Virus record (IMG/VR): IMGVR_UViG_3300037117_000252
Location: 1 to 33,015 of that record
Strand: one strand, 5' to 3'
Source of the DNA: a virus
DNA length: 33,015 bases
Shown piece after piece: positions 1 to 8,295 of the stretch. Within the stretch, counting starts at the first letter, position 1; every line of letters begins with the position of its first letter. The translations under genes were made by a program, and so were the position numbers. Below the pieces are notes generated by a model. It did not search any database, was not told the DNA's origin, and worked only from the letters and a program-made list of their open reading frames with translations.

Positions 1-152
1 TCACGTTGCTGGGCGGCATCGGCCTGATGATGGGGGCGTTTGGCCGGTGGAAATTTCTGGGCTGGCACGGACGCGAGGAGCAGCGCATTTCGTTTCGTCC
101 GCCGGATGAAGTGATGCTGACGCCGGCGCAACGCGCGTGGGTAACGGCGTGA
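1..152 (+). CDS. C-terminal fragment of an unidentified, probably membrane-associated protein (5' truncated)
   Basis: The plus strand is open from the first base (reading frame starts at base 3) to a TGA at 150-152, giving the last 49 residues of a protein. The fragment starts with a hydrophobic, Gly-rich stretch (TLLGGIGLMMGAF) that could be the end of a membrane helix. A charged tail follows with the segment RISFRPPDEVMLTPAQRAW. It is the only plausible plus-strand gene and it converges on the minus-strand tail operon, whose last stop lies about 110 bp away. It could be a phage gene of an opposing operon or a host gene just outside a prophage. I do not recognise the family, and the short length leaves real doubt. 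Confidence 0.45.
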   Translation, partial: TLLGGIGLMMGAFGRWKFLGWHGREEQRISFRPPDEVMLTPAQRAWVTA

Positions 153-264
153 AAAGAATGAAAAGGGTTGGTAAATGGGATGAAAAGGGTAACTAGACAC
201 CCACACGCAGCACCGCTGCATCTGAGCTGCAATGGACGTGCTGAAATGACGCAGCAGAGGCGCA
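153..264. other. convergent intergenic gap with an 11-bp direct repeat
   Basis: This gap lies between two converging genes. An 11-bp direct repeat (atgaaaagggt) occurs at 158-168 and 180-190. A six-base inverted repeat (cagcac at 208-213, gtgctg at 238-243) is too weak to call a terminator. No gene is supported here. Confidence 0.4.
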
Positions 265-2370
265 TTAGCCAGGGCTGTTCGTCGGGAATCGGAACGAGAA
301 AGTTGTGGCATTAGCGAGAGGAAAAATCTGCGCAATGGTGAAAGGGCAAAGCCGGAATTGTGCCTCCCAGGGATCGGTCTCACTGCCACGGTTCGCCCGC
401 AGCGTTGCGAACAGCGCGTGGGAGAAGAAACTGAGAAGCGCGGCCGGTATCAGCCAGACCTCGGTGTGGGCTGCAGTCCAAACAAGAGCACTCGTGTTCT
501 TCCGTCCGCGCAACACTGAGAGCTGATACTGACCGGCACCCGTCAAGGTCTGAGCGCTGACACTGCAAATCTCCACGATTTGATTACCAGCCGATGGAGA
601 GCCGCTCTCGGCAATTTGACCCACTCCTGGATCACCGCCCCCAGTCGCCACCACAGAAACAAGGATGGCCAGCATCGTGTCATTGGCCGCGTCGTTCGCG
701 GAGTATTGGTTGGTAAAATAATCGGCGTCTACCTGCGTGGTGTCCACGGCAACGTTTAAGACTGCGTCACCCATAGCAACCGCGCCACTTAACGTCGCAA
801 AAGCTGCAAAGTTTGTGAGGTTTCCGAGCAGCGAAAATGTCCCCGCCAGGTCCGTGTCGAAAAATAATTGCGCGCCGATCACGATCCCACTTGGACGTTT
901 CGCCAGAATCGTCACCTGGCCAGCTTTGTCATTTGGAGTCAAAACCGACGGTGCCTCCAGATAACGGCAGGTGAGGACTGGCCCAACCGTGGATTGGGCT
1001 GCCAGTACCGGCGCCAACGGAGCCTGATAGGGGATCTGCCCGTTAATGGAATAGTCGGCAAAAACGCTCAACGAGATCGGCCCGGTCGGCGGGATTTTAC
1101 GCTGGGTGACGCGAAAATATTGGTAGATCGAATTTGTGTTCGGTTCCAGGGCCACGTCAACGAGCACATAGTCCCCGGCCCGGATATTGCGGCCGATTTC
1201 ACGGCGTACCTCCAGCTCTCCGGTCATTTGCGCGTGGCCAATGACACGCAAGACTTCAGAGCCGTGGACAATCGCCTGCGCCGCGCGCGCAATCCACGGA
1301 CGATCAAGGGCCTGTTCGCGCACCATGCCCAGCACGGCGAAGGCCCTGGCATCGTCAACCTGCACGGAGGTCTGCTGATAGTTGATTTGCCGGTCACTAT
1401 AGCGGACGGTGGCGCGACTGAGCGTATCTTGCCAGGACTTCACGGAAAACTTTGGGAATTTCGTCAACGAATCGGCCGTCAAGGTCGTGTAACTTCCGGG
1501 CACAACTCCATGTTGATACACCCCCAGTTCGATTTTTAGCGTGGTCGGATTGAACCGGATATAACCATCAAACATCTGGGTCAATTTGTCGAATATGGAT
1601 GGCACCGTTTCGGATGTATCAATTAAAACGCTGGCGCCGGAATTGGCCTGATACGTCTGCAGCCAGTCAGCCACGGCTGCGAAGCTGGTCTCATCGATGA
1701 CGGAGATCGGCAAACCCAGGCAGTTGGGATCGGTCAATAGTTCAACGGCCACCGCCGCCAGGTTGGCCTGGCCGTCCGTGATGCCTGCGGCCGCGCCGGT
1801 GATGACCGTCTGGTTGGGTTGCCGGCGCACGACGATTTCAATATTCGGTCCCGATTGAACCTGTTCACCCAGCAAAAAATCACGGATTACGACATAGGTC
1901 ACGCCCTGGTAGTCGGGGTGCTGATCGCCCGTGCCGGCATTGCCAGGGATGCCACCATCGTTGCCGGTTGATTGCAGGAGATTGTCCACGGTCTGCGTCA
2001 TCGATCCCCAATAAAAACGCATCACGCCGAAATACGTGCCGTCGCTGGTGGTCAGGGAAAAGTCGTCGTAAGTCTCGGAAGTGCGCGCGAAGGCATATTC
2101 GGTCCACCCCTCCTGGCCCGACCCAGGTGCATTAGCCTGCGTGGCGACGTGGTAGCTGGTGCAAACCCAGGTCTGGGCATCATAAACGTAGAGATCGCCG
2201 GGAGTAATCGCCAACCCGATTTCCCAGGGCGTGCCCTGCGGCCACACCTGCTGGCCGTTGAGGATGATGGCCACCAGGTCCTCGGCTGGACCGATGCACA
2301 CGCCGCCGGCCAGCGTGCCGTAATAGTCGTACAACGTGCCAGCGTTACCGCCGCTTTTGCCCCCGCCCAT
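265..2370 (-). CDS. tail tip / host-specificity protein (lambda J-like)
   Basis: This 701-residue protein is the last gene of the tail operon. It follows the NlpC peptidase and a small hub protein, the position of lambda J. The N-terminus is Gly-rich (MGGGKSGGNAGT) and leads into a hub-like segment. The middle (about residues 150-420) reads like the baseplate-hub fold of J/gp27 proteins, with segments such as ELLTDPNCLGLPI and FDGYIRFNPTTLKIELGVY. The C-terminal third is beta-rich and probably exposed. In the family this protein closes the tail tube and carries receptor specificity. It is shorter than lambda J (over 1100 residues), which suggests that receptor binding is shared with the fibre and spike genes upstream. 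The assignment rests on context plus these segments; no catalytic motif is expected. Confidence 0.72.
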   Translation of the reverse strand: MGGGKSGGNAGTLYDYYGTLAGGVCIGPAEDLVAIILNGQQVWPQGTPWEIGLAITPGDLYVYDAQTWVCTSYHVATQANAPGSGQEGWTEYAFARTSETYDDFSLTTSDGTYFGVMRFYWGSMTQTVDNLLQSTGNDGGIPGNAGTGDQHPDYQGVTYVVIRDFLLGEQVQSGPNIEIVVRRQPNQTVITGAAAGITDGQANLAAVAVELLTDPNCLGLPISVIDETSFAAVADWLQTYQANSGASVLIDTSETVPSIFDKLTQMFDGYIRFNPTTLKIELGVYQHGVVPGSYTTLTADSLTKFPKFSVKSWQDTLSRATVRYSDRQINYQQTSVQVDDARAFAVLGMVREQALDRPWIARAAQAIVHGSEVLRVIGHAQMTGELEVRREIGRNIRAGDYVLVDVALEPNTNSIYQYFRVTQRKIPPTGPISLSVFADYSINGQIPYQAPLAPVLAAQSTVGPVLTCRYLEAPSVLTPNDKAGQVTILAKRPSGIVIGAQLFFDTDLAGTFSLLGNLTNFAAFATLSGAVAMGDAVLNVAVDTTQVDADYFTNQYSANDAANDTMLAILVSVVATGGGDPGVGQIAESGSPSAGNQIVEICSVSAQTLTGAGQYQLSVLRGRKNTSALVWTAAHTEVWLIPAALLSFFSHALFATLRANRGSETDPWEAQFRLCPFTIAQIFPLANATTFSFRFPTNSPG

Positions 2371-2385
2371 ATCAGTTTCCTCCGA

Positions 2386-2577
2386 TCATTTTTTGGCGGG
2401 GGTTGCGTTCGGCGCCGGTGCCGCGTTGAGGTTATACATGGGCGTCATCCATTTGACGGCGATCTTGCGCGTCCCAGCCACGTAGGCCAGCGGAAGCGCC
2501 CGCTGCTGATTGCTGGTCTGCTGGTCCTGTATGCCGAACGGCTGCGCTTTCGGCGGTGTTGCTTTGTTTCCAAACAT
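2386..2577 (-). CDS. small tail hub-associated protein
   Basis: This 63-residue protein starts at the ATG at 2577, two bases after the NlpC stop, and begins MFGNKATPPKAQPFG. An upstream extension of the same frame overlaps the NlpC gene and is rejected. The protein is rich in Gln, Pro and Ala with no membrane segment. The middle (LPLAYVAGTRKIAVKWMTPMYN) looks like a short beta segment. It lies between the cell-wall peptidase and the tip protein, where many siphoviruses carry a small tail-assembly protein. Its role is inferred from position alone. Confidence 0.6.
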   Translation of the reverse strand: MFGNKATPPKAQPFGIQDQQTSNQQRALPLAYVAGTRKIAVKWMTPMYNLNAAPAPNATPAKK

Positions 2578-2579
2578 AA

Positions 2580-3044
2580 TCAAAAGAGGATTGGCCGCCA
2601 GATTTTCCCTATCCGCTGCATATAACCGGCATCCCGCAGATTGCTGTACATGACGCCTGCGGAATCGCGCAGGCAATGGACGAACCGGCCGTCAGGGTAT
2701 ATGCATACACCGCAATGTTGGATGCAGCCCAGGAAATGAAACCCGATCATGTCGCCCGGCTGCCAGGCATCTGCAATTATAAACTTTGCCGCCTGCGCCG
2801 GCTCAGCCATGAATTTAACGATCAGGGAATCCTTGTGCGCGTGGCTCCAGTTCATCGGCCCTTCGGGAATCTCAAATTTAGCCGGAAGGAAACCGGCCTC
2901 GATGTACAATGCGCCGATCAGCTTCTGGCACGAGACGCCCGCGCCCTGGATGGCCGCGTTGGGCATGAATGGCGTTCCGATCCAGCCGGCAGCGGCTTTT
3001 TGCAAGCTGGCCAAATTGGCCTGGTCATGAAAGTAACCGTTCAT
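2580..3044 (-). CDS. phage NlpC/P60-family cysteine peptidase of the tail tip
   Basis: This 154-residue protein has the catalytic layout of phage-tail NlpC/P60 enzymes. The nucleophile is Cys39 in GAGVSCQKLI at a helix start, followed by His110 in IQHCGVCI and a third polar residue, probably His123 in FVHCL. The segment DAWQPGDMIGF matches the strand before the catalytic His in this family (WQPGDL). Such proteins cut peptidoglycan stem peptides locally during DNA entry, or process the tail. The residue before the catalytic Cys is Ser rather than the usual Asp. It overlaps the distal tail gene by an ATGA and is followed by the hub and tip genes, the standard order in lambda-like tails. Confidence 0.8.
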   Translation of the reverse strand: MNGYFHDQANLASLQKAAAGWIGTPFMPNAAIQGAGVSCQKLIGALYIEAGFLPAKFEIPEGPMNWSHAHKDSLIVKFMAEPAQAAKFIIADAWQPGDMIGFHFLGCIQHCGVCIYPDGRFVHCLRDSAGVMYSNLRDAGYMQRIGKIWRPILF

Positions 3045-5062
3045 TTTTTACCTCCGCCCGTGGGCTGCGTGATCTGCAGGACGCTCGGATTGCCTACTGG
3101 AATGAATGGAAAGCCACCGTAACCCTTCTGATAATTGTCGAACTTTGAGGCCGCGGTGGACGCCTGGCCGTCGTAGCCGGCGAACAGATTGACCACATCA
3201 TAAACGGCCGGCGGACTAGCGAATGGTTCTGCCAGATAAATGGTCACCAGGTTCCCGATCGGAATCAGCGCGTTGCTGTCGGCGATGCGCCGGATCTGAA
3301 CGGCTCCGGTTTTGGCGCTGGTGACCACCATATAGCCGCAGGCAAACCAATGCGCTACGACTGGCAAAGGATTGGTGCTGGCCACGTTCCCGACCACCAG
3401 CGTGTTGCGAGCTGGATCATAACTGTAAAACTGGCCGTTCCACTGCCAATCCTCCGGGCGCAAGCCGTTGGCGGGTTCGAACAGGCACCAATTGTCCGGC
3501 TGCTGAAACAAACGCCGCGGAATCTGGCGGTCAAAGAGATGCGACAATGTTTTGCAATCGGGGATGATGAAGGGCGCCTCAAGATCGGCATCGCCGACCT
3601 CTCCGTAAAAGTAGGCGCCCAGGTTAGCCACCGTGGACGTCGCCGGCGTCACATCGCCTTCGAAGATCTGCAGCATCAGTGGAAATTCCAGTGACAATGG
3701 GAAAAGCAACGCGAGCGGATTGCCGGTGAAATTACGGGAAGACAATGTCACGCTGTTGCGTTTCAGATCGGCCGTCTCGATGATGTTGTCATACTCCATC
3801 GGCGCGGAGAGCCAGTTATTGACGCTGTCGGACAGGGTGCGTTCGTAACTGGTAAAATACCACGTCGTCGTGCCGCCAGGCGTCGTCTGGGTGAACTTGA
3901 AAAAGCTGGCCGTTACCGGGAGCGCGCCCATGGTTGTGCCGTAAACCTCGCCGGCGACCGCGTTGGTTTCCCAAGGGAGTTCCTTGAAGCTGATCTGGGT
4001 CGTCGCCAAGTTTGGGTTGATAAAGTTCAGCGACAACTTGAGCAGATCGAAGCGCGCCAATACCAATGATTCGATGGTGGTCAATCCGGCTTTGAACGCA
4101 GTGCCCGATGGCGCAGCCAGGTTCCACACGTTTCCCGCGACACTCTGCACGGCCAACGGCACCCGGTTGACGCCGTCGCCCAGCAGGATGAAGGCGTTGG
4201 TGCCCAAGTTGGCGCCATTATCCACCGTCATGCTATTGTGAGTCGCGGTGAGATTGGCAACCAGGTTCGCCTCGTTCAACGCGGCTCCCAGCCAGAAATT
4301 GTTCTGCTCCCCGCCCATGGACGAGAAGAAGCTCAGCAGGTTGAAGGCATCCGCGTTGGCCAGCGTGAAATATTGCTGGACCTTGCGCCGGCCGCGTTGC
4401 GTGTAATAGGCGGCCGCCAGCGTGCGCAGCGCGCCGATTGGTTTACGCGTGATGTCCGACTCCGTGCCGCCGCTCTGCGGCAACATCGACCAGTCCGGCA
4501 GGAACGGAAACAATGGCCGCATCCCACCCGCGGCATTCAGGCCGTTGGGCGCTGCAAAAGCCGGAAACGCGAGCGGATAATTGTCGCTGTCGCTGAACTC
4601 GTAAGCCACCTCGGCCACGCCGGCGGAGGGCAGCGGCGGATCGGGTATCTTTGACAGGAAACCCACCATCAACGGGTAAGCCTCCAGCGCGAATGGCAGC
4701 GCGGCCGCCGGCTGGATGGAATTGAAACTGTCATCATCGTTGAACAGGACGTAGTAAGCAGCGGTGACCACCGGCATGGTGAAGGGCACAAATCCGGCCG
4801 CCCAGAACGGACACAAAACCGGTTGCGCGTTGAGCGCCTGCAGCGAGTTGCGCAGGTTCGTGATCGCGGGCAGTGATGAGAGATGACAGGTGAAGGCGCA
4901 GACGAGCCGGAGTGTGTCGCCCATCGGCCGACGCGTTTCCCTGCCCGTCAACCCGCGCTCATACGCGGCCGGCAGCGTGGCGGCGACCTTGAACGCCTGG
5001 CTCCAGTTGGGCTTGTCGTCCAGCAGGAAAACCGGGTTGCCATTGAAAACGACGGGGATCAT
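3041..5062 (-). CDS. distal tail / hub protein (DUF2163-BR0599-like region)
   Basis: This 673-residue protein starts at the ATG at 5062 (MIPVVFNGNPVFLLDDKPNW), which forms an ATGA overlap with the tape-measure stop. A longer in-frame start inside the tape measure gene is rejected. The central part (about 380-470) contains TTTWYFTSYERTLS, then SAPMEYDNI and then LKRNSVTLSS, the pattern of phage DUF2163/BR0599 proteins located between tape measure and NlpC. The N-terminal half (KPNWSQAFKV, RTLAAAYYTQRGRRKVQQYF) looks like a distal-tail domain that contacts the tube. The protein probably forms the ring joining the tail tube to the tip. It may be a fusion of two proteins that are separate in gene-transfer-agent-like tails. 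Confidence 0.68.
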   Translation of the reverse strand: MIPVVFNGNPVFLLDDKPNWSQAFKVAATLPAAYERGLTGRETRRPMGDTLRLVCAFTCHLSSLPAITNLRNSLQALNAQPVLCPFWAAGFVPFTMPVVTAAYYVLFNDDDSFNSIQPAAALPFALEAYPLMVGFLSKIPDPPLPSAGVAEVAYEFSDSDNYPLAFPAFAAPNGLNAAGGMRPLFPFLPDWSMLPQSGGTESDITRKPIGALRTLAAAYYTQRGRRKVQQYFTLANADAFNLLSFFSSMGGEQNNFWLGAALNEANLVANLTATHNSMTVDNGANLGTNAFILLGDGVNRVPLAVQSVAGNVWNLAAPSGTAFKAGLTTIESLVLARFDLLKLSLNFINPNLATTQISFKELPWETNAVAGEVYGTTMGALPVTASFFKFTQTTPGGTTTWYFTSYERTLSDSVNNWLSAPMEYDNIIETADLKRNSVTLSSRNFTGNPLALLFPLSLEFPLMLQIFEGDVTPATSTVANLGAYFYGEVGDADLEAPFIIPDCKTLSHLFDRQIPRRLFQQPDNWCLFEPANGLRPEDWQWNGQFYSYDPARNTLVVGNVASTNPLPVVAHWFACGYMVVTSAKTGAVQIRRIADSNALIPIGNLVTIYLAEPFASPPAVYDVVNLFAGYDGQASTAASKFDNYQKGYGGFPFIPVGNPSVLQITQPTGGGKK

Positions 5063-7389
5063 CTGAACTTGTGAATGTTCTTGCCCATCACGTCCACCAC
5101 CCACGCTTCGTGGTCAGGATTTCTCTCAAGGTGATCCGCCATTTGTCTTGGATCGGTGAACGCGTAAATCGAGGTGTTGTGTTGCATGGGGGCTCCGGAG
5201 CCGGAGCCGCCGCCACCAACCAAACCGCCGTCAGCATAGCCGTGATGAATCTGCTCCAGGTTGCTGACGCCGATGCGCTGAACAGCCGGCGCGCTGAAGA
5301 CATATTCACCGCCATGCACGATGCCGGCCGCCTTGCGCGGGTCGCCGGCCCCCGTGTAACCGCCGTCGTCGAACATGGCGACGCCCTTGAGGGCATCCAC
5401 CACGACCAGGACCGCCTCCTCCACGAGCAGTTCAGCGACCACTTTGATTATCGCTTCAAGTACATTAGACACGAGCGCCTCTTCAATATTGAGCAGCCCC
5501 TGTTTCCAGGTCTCGGTGCCCTCGATCACTTTGGTGAGATTGCTGCTGACGGAATTGATGCCGGTGGTCAAGGCGCCCGTGAAAATATTGGCCGCGTTCT
5601 GCCCGAAATTGTTGACTCTCTGGAGCCCTTCCGCCCACTGCTGAACGTTGGCAACGAACGATCCTTTGTTCTGCGCATCCGCAAGTTTGTTTTGGAGGTC
5701 CACCTGCTTCTCCATGGACGAGTTTATTTTATCCAGCGCGGTGATGCGGGCCTGGTCACTGGTGGCAGGGTTGGCGACAATCGCATTTTGCGCGGATAAA
5801 TACGCCTCATTGGCGCCCAGCATCGACTGCAGCGGTCCGACGGATTGACGCGCCTTCTGGAGCGGTGACAGGCTGCGGTCGGTCTCAATCCGTTTGAGCT
5901 TCACCTCCGCCTCACCGCGGGCGATTTCCATCTTGATCTGCAGCTCCTTTTCTAGCTCGGCGTTATAACGTTTCTGACCGTCGTACATCTTGATCTGCGC
6001 CTGGTCAACCGCGTCGGCGTAGGTTTTCTCATCAATCTGGCCCGAATAAAGTGCCTCCGTGGCGGCAACGATGCGCTGTTTGTATTCCTGTTGCCAGAGG
6101 TCCTCGCGTTTCTTGCCGCTGCGGTCGGCCTGCAGCGTGATTTGGGCATCGATCTGTTTGTTGGTCTCGGCAAAATCCTTGAGGCCCTGCTCGCGGATCT
6201 TGTTTTCGGATTCCACCTGCGCCTTTGCCGCTTCCTCCTGGGCCTTGCTGTCAATGGCGGCCAGCTTCGTCGGCAGTGCCGCGTCGGTCTCCGATTTGAG
6301 GGCGTTGAGCCTCCCGATCGCGGTGTCGACGTTGGCGATTTCGGCCGTGATGGCTGATTTCACGCCAGTGGTGCCGGCCTGTCCGAGTTTCGTTTCCAGG
6401 TCCTGGCGCCCTTTCTGAGCCAGCTGCAGCCGCTGGTTCAGCTCGTCCATTTCCTCGTCGTGCTTTTGCCGGGCGGCTTCGCGCGCCTTTTCCACGCCGG
6501 CCAGGTTGTCCAGCGTGATTTTCTTTTGCAGGGCATCGACGCTTTCCAGGTCCTCCAGTTCGGGGTTCTTTTCGTAGGTCTTGTTCCCCGTCTTGACATC
6601 CGTTTTTTCAAGCAGGATGCCCAGCTGCGCAAGCTGCTCGTTGATCTTGGCCTGAACGCCCGGCAACGACGCGTCGTAAGCCGCCTGGGCGCGCTTAAAA
6701 TTCTCCGCCGCCATGTCCTCGCCCGGCTGAACACCACTTTCAGATGCGACTTGCGCGAAGGTGCTTTGTGGTAGATTGGCGCCCTTGCCAACTCCGCCCG
6801 CCCAATCCATGGCCTTGTCCAGCCAGTTCTTTCCCGGTTTAGACACCGGCGTGGTCGAAGCGCCGGCCAGCGCCTGGTTCATTTGATCGGCGGTTTCCTT
6901 GGGCAGAATTCCGCCTTGGGCGGCGTCGTGGATGGTTTTGAGGAGCGCGGGGAATCGCTGCAGTGATTCAGCCATGTCGTTGTTGGCCTGGATCGCCTCC
7001 TCCTCGGCTGATTTGTATTCGTGCCAAACCCACAGGCCGCCGCCCACTGCCGCCGCCACCAACCCGACGACGGGCAACAAGGTTGAGAGCGACAGACCCA
7101 GTGACATGGAAATGGCGCGCGTGCCCATCATGCCAGCGGTGGCCAGTAAAATGCCTCGCGTAAATTCCGGGAAAGATCCGCCCATCAACATCAACGCATA
7201 ATTCAGGCCCCGGAGCGGGTCGGTGAGCGCCCGCACGCCCTCGCGGGTGATCGCAAGGCCCGCGCCGGCCTCGGCGCCCTTGGTGGCCAACTGCTGCAAG
7301 GCGCCCCCGCTCTGGGTTACGAACTGCTGCAGCGCGGCTGCAGCCTGCGCGGTCTCGGCGGTTACTATGATTTTAATCGGTTGGGTCAT
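5059..7389 (-). CDS. tape measure protein
   Basis: This 776-residue protein follows the tail chaperone directly: the chaperone's -1 frame ends in TAA at 7390-7392 and the ATG is at 7389. The N-terminus is Ala/Gln-rich helix. Residues about 75-125 form a long hydrophobic, Gly-rich segment typical of tape measures that insert into the membrane during DNA entry. Residues about 230-540 are a charged, heptad-rich coiled coil. The C-terminus has the typical tape-measure ending (DDGGYTGAGDPRK, then IVHGGEYVFSAPAVQ). In the family it sets tail length and passes through the tube. The length would predict a tail of roughly 110-120 nm if the usual 0.15 nm per residue holds. Confidence 0.9.
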   Translation of the reverse strand: MTQPIKIIVTAETAQAAAALQQFVTQSGGALQQLATKGAEAGAGLAITREGVRALTDPLRGLNYALMLMGGSFPEFTRGILLATAGMMGTRAISMSLGLSLSTLLPVVGLVAAAVGGGLWVWHEYKSAEEEAIQANNDMAESLQRFPALLKTIHDAAQGGILPKETADQMNQALAGASTTPVSKPGKNWLDKAMDWAGGVGKGANLPQSTFAQVASESGVQPGEDMAAENFKRAQAAYDASLPGVQAKINEQLAQLGILLEKTDVKTGNKTYEKNPELEDLESVDALQKKITLDNLAGVEKAREAARQKHDEEMDELNQRLQLAQKGRQDLETKLGQAGTTGVKSAITAEIANVDTAIGRLNALKSETDAALPTKLAAIDSKAQEEAAKAQVESENKIREQGLKDFAETNKQIDAQITLQADRSGKKREDLWQQEYKQRIVAATEALYSGQIDEKTYADAVDQAQIKMYDGQKRYNAELEKELQIKMEIARGEAEVKLKRIETDRSLSPLQKARQSVGPLQSMLGANEAYLSAQNAIVANPATSDQARITALDKINSSMEKQVDLQNKLADAQNKGSFVANVQQWAEGLQRVNNFGQNAANIFTGALTTGINSVSSNLTKVIEGTETWKQGLLNIEEALVSNVLEAIIKVVAELLVEEAVLVVVDALKGVAMFDDGGYTGAGDPRKAAGIVHGGEYVFSAPAVQRIGVSNLEQIHHGYADGGLVGGGGSGSGAPMQHNTSIYAFTDPRQMADHLERNPDHEAWVVDVMGKNIHKFR

Positions 7390-7626
7390 TTACGATTTGG
7401 CTGTGATTATTTTAACCAGCGCGTCCCGCTGATGTTCCCAGCTTTTGGCGTCGCCTTGTGCGGCCACCATCAGGTTCAGCATCCGCCGCGCGTCCTGGCG
7501 GCGATGCGCCGCAGCCAGGGCGCTCAACTGCTCCCAGCTCAAGTCCAGCGCGGCCCGCAGCGTCAGGCCGCTGGCGGCGGCAAGGTCGCAGACCGAGTCG
7601 AGGAATTCAGCTCGCCTTTCACCAGT
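7390..7626 (-). CDS. -1 frame extension of the tail assembly chaperone (probable programmed frameshift)
   Basis: The -1 frame relative to the upstream chaperone gene is open up to a TAA just before the tape measure ATG, and it has no ATG or GTG start at its beginning. From 7626 it encodes 78 residues. The segment from EFLDSV onward (DLAAASGLTLRAALDLSWEQ, then ARRMLNLMVAAQGDAKSW) is a compact helical domain. The 0-frame reading of the same DNA (STRSATLPPPAA) looks like noise. This is the G/GT arrangement of siphovirus tail chaperones. Candidate slip sites are the A5 run at 7626-7630 and the T8 run at 7688-7695, which contains a phased T TTT TTT heptamer. Switching near the A5 run preserves the 0-frame helix and is preferred. 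Confidence 0.6.
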   Translation of the reverse strand, partial: TGERRAEFLDSVCDLAAASGLTLRAALDLSWEQLSALAAAHRRQDARRMLNLMVAAQGDAKSWEHQRDALVKIITAKS

Positions 7627-7943
7627 TTTTCGAGCATCTCCGGCGGCAGGTTTTTCAGGTTCGCCTCGATCTGCCGGGCGGCATAGGAAAAAAAACCATC
7701 CGCATTGGCCTCCTTCATCGCGTCAAACACGGCCTGGTAACTCGCCGGACACAGCGATTCAATCAGCGACCGCGGCTTGCTGCACGCCCGCGCGCACATG
7801 GTGATTTCGTCAGTCACGAACGGCAGGAGCGCCGGATATTCCTTTACCTTGAACTGGCGCACGGCCAGCGTGTCCTGGCGGCCGTCATCGAAGGTGACCG
7901 CGACGTCTTTGCTGCCAAAGAGAGTGGTGAGTTTTGTGTTCAT
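7563..7943 (-). CDS. tail assembly chaperone (lambda G-like)
   Basis: This 126-residue 0-frame product lies between the tail tube region and the tape measure. It starts MNTKLTTLFGSKDVAVTF and has an N-terminal beta segment (FDDGRQDTLAVRQFKVKEYPALLPF) typical of tail chaperones related to lambda G. A helical region follows (AARQIEANLKNLPPEMLEKLVKGE). The last dozen residues (NSSTRSATLPPPAA) are low-complexity, and the better-formed sequence continues in the -1 frame. The predicted role is to coat and fold the tape measure before tube polymerisation; it should be absent from the mature virion. Confidence 0.7.
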   Translation of the reverse strand: MNTKLTTLFGSKDVAVTFDDGRQDTLAVRQFKVKEYPALLPFVTDEITMCARACSKPRSLIESLCPASYQAVFDAMKEANADGFFSYAARQIEANLKNLPPEMLEKLVKGELNSSTRSATLPPPAA

Positions 7944-7953
7944 ATTTTTTCTA

Positions 7954-8295
7954 TTAGTTCATGCCGAGTCCTCTTTTCCTGAACAGTTCCTTTATCCGTT
8001 GCCAGAGCGAGTTCCACCGCGCCGCCATTTCGTGGTTCTCAACGAACTGCGTCTGGATAACTTTACAGCCCTCCAGCCACCATTGGTGGGCGCGGTCGAA
8101 AAGGTCTTGCATACCGTAGTTGTCGATCTTGTGAAGGTTGTAGGTTCCACGCTTGTAGTTCTGCCTGTAAAGTCCTTGCTTCTGCTGGTACGGCTCGGTC
8201 GGCAGTCCCATGACTTTCAACACACGCGACAACGTCATCCGGTCAATGTTTTGCTTGTCGGGCAGCAACTTCAGAGTTGTGGCAAGTGAGTTCAT
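7954..8295 (-). CDS. hypothetical protein, basic, tail-region
   Basis: This 113-residue protein starts at the ATG at 8295, which forms an ATGA overlap with the stop of the fibronectin III gene. It begins MNSLATTLKLLPDKQNIDRM. It is helical and basic, with many aromatic residues, and ends with a Lys/Arg-rich helix (LWQRIKELFRKRGLG). I do not recognise the family. The N-terminal 35 residues could be a small helix-turn-helix (MTLSRVLKVMGLPTEPY), but no known DNA-binding signature is clear. It sits between the secreted fibre-type genes and the tail chaperone, so it may be a chaperone or adaptor for those proteins. Confidence 0.6.
   Translation of the reverse strand: MNSLATTLKLLPDKQNIDRMTLSRVLKVMGLPTEPYQQKQGLYRQNYKRGTYNLHKIDNYGMQDLFDRAHQWWLEGCKVIQTQFVENHEMAARWNSLWQRIKELFRKRGLGMN

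Noticed and set aside
208-243. Terminator for the tail operon
   Set aside because: Arms of six bases with a 24-base interval and no U-tract do not make a credible terminator.
868-1539. Long plus-strand frame of 223 codons opposite the tail tip gene
   Set aside because: It is antisense to a well-supported gene, Arg/His/Gly-rich, with no motif; typical of high-GC shadow frames.
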